Assembly: GCF_030053135.1 (NCBI RefSeq)
Contig: NZ_CP125651.1
Location: forward strand, 62,001-126,000
From: Rhizobium sp. BT04
GTDB lineage: Bacteria; Pseudomonadota; Alphaproteobacteria; Rhizobiales; Rhizobiaceae
Direction of reading: 5' to 3'
DNA length: 64,000 nt
Part shown: positions 51,354-62,700 of the stretch, in pieces
How the letters are laid out: every line of letters begins with the position of its first letter
How positions within the stretch are numbered: position 1 is the first letter of the stretch
The notes under the pieces: generated by a model
Seen by the model: the letters and a program-made list of their open reading frames with translations, nothing else
Database searches by the model: none
Told to the model about the DNA's origin: nothing
Position numbers and translations under genes: made by a program

Positions 51354-52532
51354 GTGTTTAACGAACTGAACAACCGGCCGGCCGACAGCCTGCTTGCACT
51401 CATCAAGGCATTTCAGGCTGACGAGCGCTCGGGAAAGATCGACCTCGGCGTCGGGGTCTATCGCGACGCCATGGGACGCACACCGGTGATGCGCGCCGTC
51501 AAGGCAGCCGAGCTGTTCCTCCTCGAGAACCAGGACAGCAAGAAATATCTCGGCCCGGAAGGCGATCTGGAGTTCGTGCGCCTGCTTGAGCCGATCATTT
51601 TCGGTGCATCGCCGGCATTCGGTCACCGCCTCGTCGGCATCCAGACGCCGGGTGGAAGCGGCGCGCTGCGTCTCGGCGCCGAGCTCATCCAAACGGCCAA
51701 TCCGGCAGCAACGGTTCTGCTCGGGACGCCGAGCTGGCCAAATCACGCGCCGATCTTCGGCTCGGCGCGCCTGCCCGTCAAAGAATACGCCTTCGTCGAT
51801 CTGGCCTCACAGCAGGTGAAGTTCGAAAGCGTCATCGCCGCCTTGTCTTCCGCAAGAGAAGGCGACGTGGTGCTGCTTCATGGTTGCTGCCACAACCCCA
51901 CCGGCATCGATTTCACCATGGGGCAGTGGCGAGAGATTACCGATCTCCTCGTTGCACACAGGCTGGTGCCCTTCATCGATCTTGCCTATCAGGGGCTTGG
52001 TGATGGCCTCGAACAGGATGCCGCACCGACCCGCATGATCCTCGAGGCGGTCGACGAGGCCTTGATCGCCTATTCCTGCGACAAGAACTTCGGTCTCTAT
52101 CGCGAGCGCGTCGGCGCGCTCTATGTCGTGGCCCGCAATGGGGATGACCTCCGGAAAGCCGAAAGCAACATGGCGGCCCTCGCCCGCGTCAACTGGTCCA
52201 TGCCGCCCGATCACGGGGCCGCGATCGTCAGGACGATTCTCGAGAGCGACGAAATGTCGGCGATGTGGCGAGCCGAGCTCGAAGAAATGTGCCAGCGCGT
52301 CAATGGCAACCGGGCAGCGCTCGCCGCCGCCGCTCCCGAGCTGGCCTTCATTAGCCGGCAACGCGGCCTGTTTTCCAATCTCTCCATGTCGAGGGAAACG
52401 GCAGTCGCGCTCAGAGCGAGCCACGGCATCTACATGGCGGATTCCGGGCGCATGAACCTTGCCGGGATGCAGCCGACGGATGCCGACGCCATTGTTGCAG
52501 CGCTTCGAGCCGAAGGCTGCCTGACATTATAG
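51354..52532 (+). CDS. Aspartate/aromatic-type aminotransferase
   Basis: PLP-dependent class-I aminotransferase of 392 residues, starting at GTG 51354 after GAGG. Typical TyrB/AspC features are GVGVYRDAMGRTPVMRAVK, IQTPGGSGALRLGAELI, LLHGCCHNPTGID, PFIDLAYQGLGDGLEQDA and SCDKNFGLYRERVGALYV, where the PLP lysine lies in SCDKNFGLYRER. The length and motifs fit the aromatic/aspartate group. It lies 39 bp before the ThDP-enzyme gene and opposite the Lrp regulator. A role in degrading an aromatic or similar amino acid to its 2-oxo acid is inferred. Confidence 0.88.
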   Translation: MFNELNNRPADSLLALIKAFQADERSGKIDLGVGVYRDAMGRTPVMRAVKAAELFLLENQDSKKYLGPEGDLEFVRLLEPIIFGASPAFGHRLVGIQTPGGSGALRLGAELIQTANPAATVLLGTPSWPNHAPIFGSARLPVKEYAFVDLASQQVKFESVIAALSSAREGDVVLLHGCCHNPTGIDFTMGQWREITDLLVAHRLVPFIDLAYQGLGDGLEQDAAPTRMILEAVDEALIAYSCDKNFGLYRERVGALYVVARNGDDLRKAESNMAALARVNWSMPPDHGAAIVRTILESDEMSAMWRAELEEMCQRVNGNRAALAAAAPELAFISRQRGLFSNLSMSRETAVALRASHGIYMADSGRMNLAGMQPTDADAIVAALRAEGCLTL

Positions 52533-52571
52533 ACGGCCCCGTCGCCGACCTCGAGCCATCGGAGCCTCCAA

Positions 52572-54200
52572 ATGAGCAGGAAAGAAACGACCGGCCAGGC
52601 GATGACCCGTTCGCTTGTCGCCCATGGGATCGATACGATCTTCGGCATTCCTGGCGCCCACATGTATGATTTCAACGACGCCCTTTACGGCGCCGGCGAT
52701 AAAATCCGGTTCATTCAGACGAGGCACGAACAGGGCGCTGGATACATGGCCTACGGCTATGCCAAATCCACCGGTCGGATCGGCGCCTATACCGTCGTGC
52801 CAGGCCCCGGCGTCCTCAATTCCGGCGCGGCTCTCTGCACCGCTTACGGCGCCAACGCGCCGGTGCTTTGCGTTACCGGCAACATCATGTCCCACCTGAT
52901 CGGTCAGGGCAGAGGGCAGTTGCACGAATTGCCGGATCAACTCGCCACCTTGCGCGGCATCACGAAGACGGCCGAACGCATCGATCACCAGTCCGAAGCT
53001 GGTCCCGTCATGTCCGAGGTTATCGGCAAGATGCTTTCCGGCCGCCAGGGTCCGGGAGCGGTCGAAGCGCCATGGGACGTGTTTGGACAATCCGGCCCTG
53101 AAATCGATCTTCCCGTCGGTTCGAGGGCGCTTTCTCCGGCCGTGAACCCCGATACGATCGCTGCCGCAGCGGCACTGATTGCAGGTGCCAAGAATCCGAT
53201 GATCATGGTCGGCGGCGGCGCGGCGGAGGCCGGGAGCGAGGTCGCCGCCCTGGCGGAACTGCTGCAGGCGCCGGTTACCTCCCATCGCTCCGGTAAGGGC
53301 ATCGTCGCCGACGACCACCCGAACTATCTGAATTTCGTCGCCGCCTATGAATATTGGAAGAAGGTAGACGTCCTGATCGGGATCGGCAGCCGGCTCGAAT
53401 TGCAGTTCATGCGCTGGAAGTGGCTTCCCAAGGGTCTCAGGATCATTCGCATCGATATCGATCCGACGGAGATGGTCCGCCTCAAGCCCGATGTCGGCGT
53501 CGTCGCGGATGCGAAAGATGGAACGCAGGCCTTGATCGATGCGCTGACAGGATCCGGCCGCGAGGACCGCACGCGCGAATTCGCCGAGTTCAACCACGAG
53601 GCCAGGTCTCGCTTCTCGGCAGTGCAGCCGCAGCTCGCCTATCTCGATGCCATCCGCGAAGCTCTCCCAAGGGACGGCTTCTTCGTCGAGGAAATCTGCC
53701 AGATGGGCTTTACCGCCCGATTTGCTTTCCCGGTCTACGGCCCTCGCCAGTACGTCACATGCGGCTATCAGGACAATCTGGGTTTCGGCTTCAACACGGC
53801 CTTGGGCGTCAAAGTCGCCCATCCCGATAAATCAGTTATTTCTATTTCCGGCGATGGCGGCTTCCTGTTCGGCGTTCAGGAACTTGCCACTGCCGTCCAG
53901 CACCAGATCAATGTCGTCGCCATAGTCTTCAACAATTCAGCCTACGGCAATGTGCTGCGCGACCAGAAGCAGACGTATCAGGGTCGTTACCTCGGTTCGG
54001 TTCTCACCAATCCTGATTTCCTCGCCCTTGGCGAGAGCTTCGGCATTCGATCGTTCAGGGTGACGAGCCCAGGCGAACTGAGAAGCGTTCTTGAGGAAGC
54101 GCTCTCCCTCGATAAGCCTGTTCTTATCGAGGTCCCGATCGAAAAGGGATCCGAGGCAAGTCCCTGGCCTTTCATTCATCCGGGTCCGCACTCCGAATGA
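52572..54200 (+). CDS. Thiamine diphosphate-dependent 2-oxo-acid enzyme (acetolactate-synthase-like)
   Basis: ThDP enzyme of 542 residues. The N-terminal domain has the essential glutamate in QTRHEQGAGYMAYGYA (E51). The C-terminal ThDP/Mg site is GDGGFLFGVQELATAV with NNSAYGN. The middle domain is FAD/NAD-like (NPMIMVGGGAAEAGSEV). It is of the acetolactate-synthase/benzoylformate-decarboxylase type but is not clearly IlvB or Ipdc. Paired with an aminotransferase and an Lrp regulator, it could decarboxylate the oxo acid formed by the aminotransferase to an aldehyde. The alternative is a carboligase. Specificity is unresolved. Confidence 0.85.
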   Translation: MSRKETTGQAMTRSLVAHGIDTIFGIPGAHMYDFNDALYGAGDKIRFIQTRHEQGAGYMAYGYAKSTGRIGAYTVVPGPGVLNSGAALCTAYGANAPVLCVTGNIMSHLIGQGRGQLHELPDQLATLRGITKTAERIDHQSEAGPVMSEVIGKMLSGRQGPGAVEAPWDVFGQSGPEIDLPVGSRALSPAVNPDTIAAAAALIAGAKNPMIMVGGGAAEAGSEVAALAELLQAPVTSHRSGKGIVADDHPNYLNFVAAYEYWKKVDVLIGIGSRLELQFMRWKWLPKGLRIIRIDIDPTEMVRLKPDVGVVADAKDGTQALIDALTGSGREDRTREFAEFNHEARSRFSAVQPQLAYLDAIREALPRDGFFVEEICQMGFTARFAFPVYGPRQYVTCGYQDNLGFGFNTALGVKVAHPDKSVISISGDGGFLFGVQELATAVQHQINVVAIVFNNSAYGNVLRDQKQTYQGRYLGSVLTNPDFLALGESFGIRSFRVTSPGELRSVLEEALSLDKPVLIEVPIEKGSEASPWPFIHPGPHSE

Positions 54201-54222
54201 CCGCCGGGGGTCAGCGGTCTTT
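54199..54222. terminator. Weak hairpin at convergent gene ends
   Basis: GACCGC pairs with GCGGTC around a nine-base loop, followed by TTT. It spans the gap between the ThDP gene and the convergent glgB. Confidence 0.4.
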
Positions 54223-56432
54223 CACGGCGACGGCCCCTTCAGAAAGATCGTCGACAGCGGCGGCAGGGTCAACGACAGGGAGACGGGCCTGCCGTGGGCG
54301 GCCACGGGTTCAGTCGACACCGCGCCATTGACCAGACCCGAGCCGCCGTATTCCCGTGCATCGGTCGTTATCCGTTCGATCCACACACCGTCGCTCGGCA
54401 CGCCGATCCTGTAGCCGTAACGCGGCACCGGCGTGAAATTCGAGACGACCAGGACCGACGAAGCGCGGGCGGGCGCGTAACGAAGCATCCCGAGAACAGA
54501 ATTGACGGCGTCATCGGCTGCCGCCCATTCGAAGCCCTCGGGGTGAAAGTCGCCGAACTGCAATGCCGGCTCTTGCCCGTAAAGGCTGTTCAGGCCGCGC
54601 ACCAGCCGTTGGATCCCGACATGCTGGGGCCGGTCCAGCACATCCCAGGTCACCGAACCGTCGTGGTTCCACTCGTCCGGCTGAGCGATTTCGCTGCCCA
54701 TGAACAGGAGCTTCTTGCCGGGATGGCCCCACATGAAGGCGAGGTAGCTGCGCAGATTGGCGAATTTCTGCCAGTCGTCGCCCGGCATCTTCGTCAGCAG
54801 CGAGCCCTTCCCGTATACGACCTCGTCATGGGAGATCGGCAGCATGAAGCGCTCGGAATAGGCATAGATCATCCCGAAGGTCATCGTCCCGTGGTGATAG
54901 CTCCGGTAGATCGGATCTTTCTCGATGTAGCTGAGGCTGTCATGCATCCAGCCCATGTTCCATTTGATGTCGAACCCGAGCCCGCCCTCTTCCGGCGGCT
55001 TCGTCACCCCAGGCCAGGCCGTCGATTCCTCGGCGATGACAATCGCGTGCGGGCAGCGCTCGTGAATGATGCTGTTCAGGTGCTTGAAGAATTCCACCGC
55101 TTCCAGGTTCTCGCGACCACCATATTGGTTGGGAATCCACTCGCCCTCGTTGCGGCTGTAGTCGCGGTAAAGCATCGAGGCAACGGCATCGACCCGCAAA
55201 CCGTCGATATGGTAACGCTCAAGCCACTCCAGGGCGCTGGCAATCAGGAAGCCTTTCACCTCGTTGCGGCCGAGATTGTAGATCAGCGTGTTCCAGTCAC
55301 GGTGAAAGCCTTCGCGCGGATCTTCGTGCTCGTAAAGCGCGCTGCCGTCGAAACGGGCAAGTCCCCAGACGTCTGTGGGAAAATGGGCCGGCACCCAGTC
55401 GAGGATGACGCCGAGCCCGGCGTCATGGCACCGGTCGACGAAATAGGCAAGATCCGCAGGCGTTCCGTATCGGCCGGTGGGCGCGAACAGGCCAAGCGGC
55501 TGATAACCCCAGGAGCCGCCGAACGGATGCTCCATGATCGGCAGCAACTCGATGTGGGTAAAACCCATGTCGCGGACATAGGGAACGAGCCGCTGACTGA
55601 GTTCGACCCAGTCGAGTGACCTGTTGCCGTCCTTTTGGTCGCGTAGCCAGGAGCCGGCGTGCACTTCGTAGACGGAGAATGCGCCCTCCAGCCTCTCTTG
55701 CCGGGACCGGCCCCTCATCCAGCCGTCATCGCTCCACCGAAACGGCGTCGACGATGCGACGATGGATGCGGTCGACGGGGCGGCCTCGCTCGCCCGCGCC
55801 ACCGGATCGGCCTTCTGCGGCAGGCAGGTCCCCTGCGCATCGACGATCTCGAACTTGTATCTTTCGCCGGGGGCGAGGCGCGGAACAAACAGCTCCCAGA
55901 CGCCCGCCGACGGTCTCAGCCGCATCGGGTTTCGCCGCCCGTCCCAAGCGTTGAAGTCGCCGACGACCGAGACGCGGCGCGCATTCGGGGCCCAAACGGC
56001 AAAGCGGACCCCTGATATGCCGTCGATCGACATCGCCGCAGCGCCGAGCGTCCGGCTCAGGCTGTAGTGGGTGCCCTCCGATATCAAATGGAGGTCAAGC
56101 TCTCCGAGCAGCAGGCCGAAACTGTAGGGATCCTCGGTGATCTGAACAGCATCCGGCCATGTAATCCGCAGCCGGTATCCAGTCCTCGAAGCGGCCACCG
56201 CTGCAAACAGGCCGGACGGATGGGCGATGCTGAAAGGCGTCACCACCCGACCGCTCGCCGCCTCGATGAGATCCACAGCTTCGGCGCCGGGCAGGTAGAC
56301 CCGCACGATCGTCATGCCGCCGCTTTCGTGGGGACCGAGGATCGAAAACGGATCGCCATGGCGTCCCTCGATCAGGGCCCACAGCGCATCCTGGCCGATC
56401 CCCGCCAGAAGTTCCGAGCGCTCGACATTCAT
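54222..56432 (-). CDS. glgB: 1,4-alpha-glucan branching enzyme GlgB
   Basis: GH13 branching enzyme of 736 residues. The start at 56432 ([18 protein letters not shown]) overlaps the treS stop (ATGA), so the longer frame to 56495 is rejected. An N-terminal CBM48 domain precedes the barrel. Visible motifs are [19 protein letters not shown], nucleophile D in [16 protein letters not shown], acid E in [10 protein letters not shown] and [12 protein letters not shown]. It is the last gene of the glgE-treS-glgB operon. It introduces alpha-1,6 branches into the glucan that GlgE extends. Confidence 0.95.
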   Translation of the reverse strand: MNVERSELLAGIGQDALWALIEGRHGDPFSILGPHESGGMTIVRVYLPGAEAVDLIEAASGRVVTPFSIAHPSGLFAAVAASRTGYRLRITWPDAVQITEDPYSFGLLLGELDLHLISEGTHYSLSRTLGAAAMSIDGISGVRFAVWAPNARRVSVVGDFNAWDGRRNPMRLRPSAGVWELFVPRLAPGERYKFEIVDAQGTCLPQKADPVARASEAAPSTASIVASSTPFRWSDDGWMRGRSRQERLEGAFSVYEVHAGSWLRDQKDGNRSLDWVELSQRLVPYVRDMGFTHIELLPIMEHPFGGSWGYQPLGLFAPTGRYGTPADLAYFVDRCHDAGLGVILDWVPAHFPTDVWGLARFDGSALYEHEDPREGFHRDWNTLIYNLGRNEVKGFLIASALEWLERYHIDGLRVDAVASMLYRDYSRNEGEWIPNQYGGRENLEAVEFFKHLNSIIHERCPHAIVIAEESTAWPGVTKPPEEGGLGFDIKWNMGWMHDSLSYIEKDPIYRSYHHGTMTFGMIYAYSERFMLPISHDEVVYGKGSLLTKMPGDDWQKFANLRSYLAFMWGHPGKKLLFMGSEIAQPDEWNHDGSVTWDVLDRPQHVGIQRLVRGLNSLYGQEPALQFGDFHPEGFEWAAADDAVNSVLGMLRYAPARASSVLVVSNFTPVPRYGYRIGVPSDGVWIERITTDAREYGGSGLVNGAVSTEPVAAHGRPVSLSLTLPPLSTIFLKGPSP

Positions 56433-59400
56433 GCCTTCACCCCCGTCAGACGCGATACGATTTCGGTAAAGCCGGATAGCGGAATCGGAAGCCATTTCGG
56501 TCTGTTGCGGGCTTCATAAGCGATCTCATAGGCGGCCTTTTCGAGAAGAAAGGCATCGAGAACCCTCCGTCTTTGATTGATTGGCATGTCAAGCTCCTTC
56601 GATACGGAAACCGCCTGCGAATAGGCATCGAGAAAGGCCTCCTCGGCATTGCGCCCGAAGCGGGCGATCGCCTCGCGCCGGACTTCGTTCTCGTGTTCGA
56701 TGACCGCGTCGTTATCGAGCTGGGCGGTTGCCACGAGATAGCTCAGCGATCTCAGAAGCCCGGCGACATCACGCAGCGGGTTGGTCTTGGCGCGGCGCTC
56801 GGACAGGTTTTTCGCGGGTTCCCCCTCGAAGTCGATGATGACGGCATCGCCCTCGCTGACGAGGATCTGGCCAAGATGGAAATCGCCATGCGTGCGCGTC
56901 ATCAGCGTATGGCGGGTGCTCTCCGTCAGCGTCGCGGCGAGCTCGGCGAGTTCGGAACGGCGCGCGAGAAGCGGTGCCGCGAGCAGGTCGATTGCGGGAT
57001 CGGCATTCTCCTCGCGTTCTGCTAGTTTCGACATGGCATAGGCGACCTCGCCGGCAACGGCCTTCTTCATCGCCTCGACCTCGCTGTCGCCTGCGACCAC
57101 CGGGCTGAAGGCCTCGTCCCCGCTCTCCCGAGCCAGCACGACATGCAATTCACCGAGCCTGAGGCCCACCATCGCAACGAAGCTGATCAGCGACCGGAAG
57201 ACGTCGTCGCCGGGCTGGACCGCCGGGTCGTTCAGCACGAGTTCGTCTGCCCCACGGCGCAAATTGTTCAACATCCAGTTCCAGGCATCGCCCTGATTGC
57301 GGATCGCGCCCTGGACGATGATCAAGGTCGAACGGCGTCCGCTGGAATCGGTATGCGCGACCTCACCGAGCAGGGGCGCCGTGTGGTCATAACCGGCGCG
57401 GGTGAGAAAGCGCGTCATCTCGACCTCCGGATGGATACCGGGAAAGATGTGTCTGATCAGCTTGATCATCGCGAGGTCGCCGATGATCAGCGAACTGTTG
57501 GACTGTTCGGCCGAGAGCCAACGGACCGGAAGGTCGTCGGTGACTTCGAGGCGGTCGAGCCGCTCGGTGCCGAGAAATTCAAGCGTGCCGGTGCGGCCGG
57601 TGGTGCGCGAGCGGTCTCCAAGTCCGCGCAGGATGCCGCGCGCCATCGCCTCCACGGCAAATCCGTCGGTGAGGAAGCCGACGCGCCTGCCTTGGCGTAC
57701 CCGTCCGAGCGCGAGTTGCTGGGTCAGCACGGAGGGTTGGGTATCGTCCCAGGCGACTGCCAGCGGCAACTGGTAGGATTCGCTATGGTTCGGCAGCACG
57801 GCTTCCAATTCGCCGAGAACGATACCGTCGGCGAACGGGATTGGCGTTGCGGAAATCAGACGCGCCGCCTGCAGAGCCTGGTCCTTCGCCCCGAACCACC
57901 GTCGTTTTGCGAGATAGGCAGGCAGAATTTCAGTGCTGAGGGTGCGCGCAAGCTTGGGTTCGTCGACAAGATCAAGCAGGCCGCGGCGGATGACCATCGT
58001 CACCAGATCGGGAAGCTGCTCCGGCGGCGCGGTGCGCCATGCCGGCGGGTCGGCATCGGCCTCCAATTGAAACCAGAAGAAGCCGTAGGGTGGCAATGTC
58101 AGCAGATAGGTCAGCTGGCCGATCGGCGGAAAGGGCGACATGCCGGTCAATTCGATCGGCACGCGGCCCTCGAAGCTCGACAGGTCGAGTTCGACGGCCT
58201 GGGGCAGCCGCGAGAGGTTTGCGACACAAAGCAGGGTCTCGCCGTCATATTCCCGGAGATAGGCAAGGATCTTGCGGTTCTCCGGTGCGAGGAACCGCAA
58301 CGTTCCACGCCCGAAGGCCGGATGCCTGCCGCGCAGCGCCAGCATCTTGCGTGTCCAATTGAGCAGCGAATGCGCGTCCGTGCTCTGCGCCTCGACGTTG
58401 ACGGCCTCGAAACCGTAGAGCGGATCGGCGACCGGCGGCAGGACGAGACGCGCCGGGTCTACCCTGGAGAAGCCGCCATTGCGGTCCGGCGACCATTGCA
58501 TCGGCGTCCTCACCCCATCCCGATCCCCGAGATAGATATTGTCGCCCATGCCGATCTCGTCGCCGTAATAGATCACCGGTGTTCCCGGCATCGACAGAAG
58601 CAGCGCGTTCATCAGCTCGATCCGCCGGCGGTCGCGCTCCATCAGCGGCGCCAGGCGCCGTCTGATGCCGAGATTGATGCGGGCGCGCTTGTCGGATGCA
58701 TAGGTCTCCCAAAGATAGTCCCGCTCGGCGTCGGTCACCATTTCAAGCGTCAGCTCGTCGTGATTGCGAAGGAAGATCGCCCACTGGCAGTTGTCGGGAA
58801 TCTCGGGCGTCTGGCGCAGGATATCGGTGATCGGAAACCGGTCCTCCTTGGCGATCGCCATATACATGCGCGGCATCAGCGGGAAGTGGAAGGCCATGTG
58901 GCATTCGTCGCCGTCTCCGAAATATTCGCGTGTGTCCTCCGGCCACTGGTTGGCCTCGGCAAGCAGCATCACGCCGGGATGAGTGGCGTCGAGCGCGGCG
59001 CGGATGCGTCTGAGGATTGCATGGGTTTCCGGCAGGTTTTCGTTGATCGTCCCCTCGCGCTCGACAAGGTAGGGGATCGCGTCGAGACGAAACCCGTCTA
59101 TGCCGGTTTCCAGCCAGAACCGCATCACCTTCAGCAGTTCCTCCATGACGAGCGGGCTGTCGAAATTCAGGTCGGGTTGGTGGGAATAGAAGCGATGCCA
59201 GTAATAGGCGCCGGCAACGGCGTCCCATGTCCAGTTGGATTTTTCCGTGTCGATGAAAATGATCCGGGTTTCCGGAAATTTCTGATCGCTATCCGACCAA
59301 ACGTAGAAGTCGCGCTCCGGCGATCCCGCCGGCGCCTGGCGGGCGCGCTGGAACCAGGGATGCTGATCGGAGGTGTGGTTGATGACGAGCTCGATGATGA

Positions 59401-59710
59401 CGCGGATATTGCGCTGGTGGGCGGCGTCGACGAAGGCGCGGAAGTCCTCCACCGTCCCGTAATCGGGGCTGACATTGCCGTAGTCGGCGATGTCGTAGCC
59501 GTCGTCGCGACGCGGAGAGGGAAAGAAAGGCAGCAGCCAGATGGCATTGACGCCGAGGGCTGCGATGTGATCGAGCTTCTGGTGCAGACCGGCAAAATCA
59601 CCGACCCCGTCGCCATTGGCGTCGTAGAACGACTTGATGTGCAGCTGGTAGATGATCGCATCCTTGTACCACAGCGGCTGGTGCGAGCCATCGGTATTCA
59701 TCGCGTCCAT
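56429..59710 (-). CDS. treS: Trehalose synthase fused to maltokinase (TreS-Mak)
   Basis: Bifunctional 1093-residue enzyme. The N-terminal TreS domain (about 10-560) interconverts trehalose and maltose: nucleophile D210 in [11 protein letters not shown], acid E252 in [11 protein letters not shown] and D318 in [12 protein letters not shown]. The C-terminal maltokinase half (about 600-1090) has [11 protein letters not shown] and [11 protein letters not shown], the catalytic and metal motifs of Mak/Pep2. Trehalose would thus become maltose and then maltose-1-phosphate, the GlgE substrate. It begins one base after the glgE stop and overlaps glgB by four. Confidence 0.95.
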   Translation of the reverse strand: MDAMNTDGSHQPLWYKDAIIYQLHIKSFYDANGDGVGDFAGLHQKLDHIAALGVNAIWLLPFFPSPRRDDGYDIADYGNVSPDYGTVEDFRAFVDAAHQRNIRVIIELVINHTSDQHPWFQRARQAPAGSPERDFYVWSDSDQKFPETRIIFIDTEKSNWTWDAVAGAYYWHRFYSHQPDLNFDSPLVMEELLKVMRFWLETGIDGFRLDAIPYLVEREGTINENLPETHAILRRIRAALDATHPGVMLLAEANQWPEDTREYFGDGDECHMAFHFPLMPRMYMAIAKEDRFPITDILRQTPEIPDNCQWAIFLRNHDELTLEMVTDAERDYLWETYASDKRARINLGIRRRLAPLMERDRRRIELMNALLLSMPGTPVIYYGDEIGMGDNIYLGDRDGVRTPMQWSPDRNGGFSRVDPARLVLPPVADPLYGFEAVNVEAQSTDAHSLLNWTRKMLALRGRHPAFGRGTLRFLAPENRKILAYLREYDGETLLCVANLSRLPQAVELDLSSFEGRVPIELTGMSPFPPIGQLTYLLTLPPYGFFWFQLEADADPPAWRTAPPEQLPDLVTMVIRRGLLDLVDEPKLARTLSTEILPAYLAKRRWFGAKDQALQAARLISATPIPFADGIVLGELEAVLPNHSESYQLPLAVAWDDTQPSVLTQQLALGRVRQGRRVGFLTDGFAVEAMARGILRGLGDRSRTTGRTGTLEFLGTERLDRLEVTDDLPVRWLSAEQSNSSLIIGDLAMIKLIRHIFPGIHPEVEMTRFLTRAGYDHTAPLLGEVAHTDSSGRRSTLIIVQGAIRNQGDAWNWMLNNLRRGADELVLNDPAVQPGDDVFRSLISFVAMVGLRLGELHVVLARESGDEAFSPVVAGDSEVEAMKKAVAGEVAYAMSKLAEREENADPAIDLLAAPLLARRSELAELAATLTESTRHTLMTRTHGDFHLGQILVSEGDAVIIDFEGEPAKNLSERRAKTNPLRDVAGLLRSLSYLVATAQLDNDAVIEHENEVRREAIARFGRNAEEAFLDAYSQAVSVSKELDMPINQRRRVLDAFLLEKAAYEIAYEARNRPKWLPIPLSGFTEIVSRLTGVKA

Positions 59711-62700
59711 TCATGCCTCCCTTGGGCGAATACGCCAGATCGCATAGGGCAGGATCTCGGGATTGAATCCGATGCTCTGCCATTTGCCGGTCCACTTAAA
59801 ACGATGCCCGGCGATCAGATCTTCGGCATCCAGCGTGCCGCCGTCCCCGAGCGACCAGTGCCAGAGCGGTAGTTCGACGTCGCTTTGCTGGAAATTGTGG
59901 GGGTCGAGGCTAATGGCGATCAACAGGACGTTGTCGCGGGCACGGCTTGCCTTCTCGAAAAAAAGGATATTGTCGTTTCGCGCATTCAGCAGCGTCAGCC
60001 CGAGATGCGAATGCAGCGCGGTGTTTTCGTTCCGGATGCGGTTGAGCATCTTGATTTCGCCGATGATATTGCCCGGCCGATCGTAGTCCCAAGCGCGGAT
60101 CTCATACTTCTCGCTGTCGGCATATTCCTTGCGCTTGGCGTCAGGACGCCCCTCGCAAAGTTCGAAGCCGTTATAGACGCCCCACAATCCCGAAAGGGTG
60201 GCGGCAAGGGCTGCGCGGATCAGGAAGGCAGGGCGCGGCGCGTTCTGCAGGAAATCCGGATTGATATCATGGGTGTTGACGAAGAAATGCGGGCGGAAGA
60301 ATTCCTTCGCCGCCGTCTCCGTCAGCTCCCGCATATATTGCTCGAGCTCCCACTTGGCATTGCGCCAGGTGAAATAGGTATAGGACTGGGAGAAGCCGAT
60401 CTTCGCCAGCCTGTACATGACCTTCGGCTTGGTGAAGGCTTCCGACAGGAAGACGACATCGGGATGACGCGCTCTGATATCGCCGATCAGCCATTCCCAG
60501 AACGGAAAGGGCTTGGTGTGCGGATTGTCGACGCGAAAGAGCTTGACGCCCTGGTCCACCCAAAGCTGGACGACATCCCTCAGCTCCACCCATAACGAAG
60601 GCAACGCGTCTTTCGTGTAGAAATCGACATTAACGATGTCCTCGTATTTCTTCGGTGGGTTTTCGGCATATTTGATCGTGCCGTCGGGGCGCCAGTCGAA
60701 CCAGCCGGGATGCTCCTTCAGCCAGGGGTGATCCGGCGACGCCTGGATTGCAAGGTCGAGAGCGATCTCCAGGCCATGCCGGCTTGCCGCCTCGAGCAGC
60801 CGGCGGAAATCCTCGAACTCGCCGAGCTCGGGATGGATGGCATCGTGGCCGCCCTCCTCGGAGCCGATGGCATAGGGGCTTCCGGGATCATCAGGCGCGG
60901 CTTTCAAGCTGTTGTTTCGGCCCTTCCGGTTGGTCGAACCGATCGGATGAATCGGCGGGAAATAGAGCACATCGAAGCCCATGTCGCGGATGGCGGGCAA
61001 TCTCGGGATGACGTCGTCGAACGTTCCGTGCCGGTCCGGGTTGCCGCTCTGCGAGCGCGGGAAGATCTGGTACCAGCTGGCAAAGGCAGCCGCCTTGCGT
61101 TCGGCATCGACGGCGCTTGCCCCTGAGCGAAGCCGAAACGGCCGCCTGTCGGCCCTGTTCATCAATTCGGATGTCCCGGCATCGAGCAGGATCGCCGTGC
61201 GCTCGGCATCGGACGCCCTTTCGAGACTGTCGGCGAGGGCCTGCAATTCGGTGCGGAGCCCAGCACCTGCATGCGTCTCAGCTGAGCGGACCAGGTTCAG
61301 CCCCTCCTGAAGTTCGAGCTTCAGGTCAAGCCTGGCATCGTTCTTCTTGGTCAGTTCGTAGCGGAAAATCGCAAACGGGTTCTTCCAGGCCTCGACGGCA
61401 AATTCATAGCGTCCGACGCGTTCCAGCAGGAATTCGGCGCGCCAGCGGTCATTCTCGACCAATTGCATCTCCGTCTCGTTCCAGTCCGCCGCATCGAGCG
61501 GCCGCCAGAGCAGGACCGCGGCGATCGGGTCGTGGCCGTCGGCGAATATATCCGCGTCGACGGTGACGATGTCGCCCACCACCCGCTTGACGGGAAAGCG
61601 CCCGTCATCGACCCGCGGCGTGATGTTTTCGATGGCGAGCCGCGGCGATTCTATCGCCTGGGCAACGTCAAGGATCGGCCGCGATGTGATCGGCGCCGGC
61701 GCCTTGCCTTCGACCACCAGGGTCTCCCCTGCCCGCAGCCGCAAAGCCGTGCCGTCGGCTGCAGCGGGAAGAAAACCGGAGGCCGCTTCGCGCAGTGCGG
61801 TCACTGGAGCGGGCGCACTTTTCCGAAGGTCCCTGTTCAGCAGGATGAACCGCACATTCTCGGCGCTGCGAAGGTCTTCCGCCGCCGATTGCAGCAGCGC
61901 TGAGACAGGTCCATTGGCGTTGCGGATGAGCCGAAGCGATGAGGCAAGCGCAGGGGGAGCCTTGGCGACCTCGGTATTCGCAAGGCGAATTTCGGAGGAG
62001 ATATCGAAAGCGAGGTCATGACGCAGCCCCCGCAAGCCGGCTCCATTCCCATGGGTCGGATCGAGTGGCGGGACTGCGCCATATTCGAAACCCATCGGAA
62101 CCATCAGGCCGCCGCCGAGCGTGGCGGCAAGGTGCAGCGCCCTGATGGCGCGCCGTTCAAGGATTTCGCGGCTCTCGGTTCCGTGCGCGATCCGCCTGGC
62201 GAAAGGCGGCTCCGGAAAAGCGATCTGCCAGCCAAGCTGCTTCTGGATGCGGTGTTCTTCGATGAACCATCTCTCGTCAAAATCCCACCAGGCCATCGAT
62301 GAAAAACATCCATCAAAGCCTGTATTCTTGACCGCGACCCTCGCCCCAAAATCAGTGCCGGGGGTCCAGGCGAAGAATTGCGCGTCCGCCTTCTCGCGCA
62401 CCGCCGCAATCAGCGATTTGAAAACCGCCGGCGCAATGCGATCGATCCCGAGCGTCCGGTAGCCGGAGAGGCCGAGACCGGCCAGTTCTCGCAGCCGCCC
62501 TGTCCACTCTTCCAACAACCGGGATCGAAACTCCGCTTCCATTGCGATCATCGGCTCTGCCGGATCCAATGGCGAACGTCTCGGGTCGACGGGGCGAAAG
62601 CCCGCCTCGGAATTCCGGGCCTTGCCGTCGAGCATCAGGTCCATCATCAAGGCGACACCGCTCTTGCGGGCAGCCTCCGCCAGGCGTCCCACCCCATCCT

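Noticed and set aside
57143..59872. 909-residue open frame on the plus strand opposite treS-mak
   Set aside because: Shadow of the real gene; no motif, no Shine-Dalgarno, no family resemblance.
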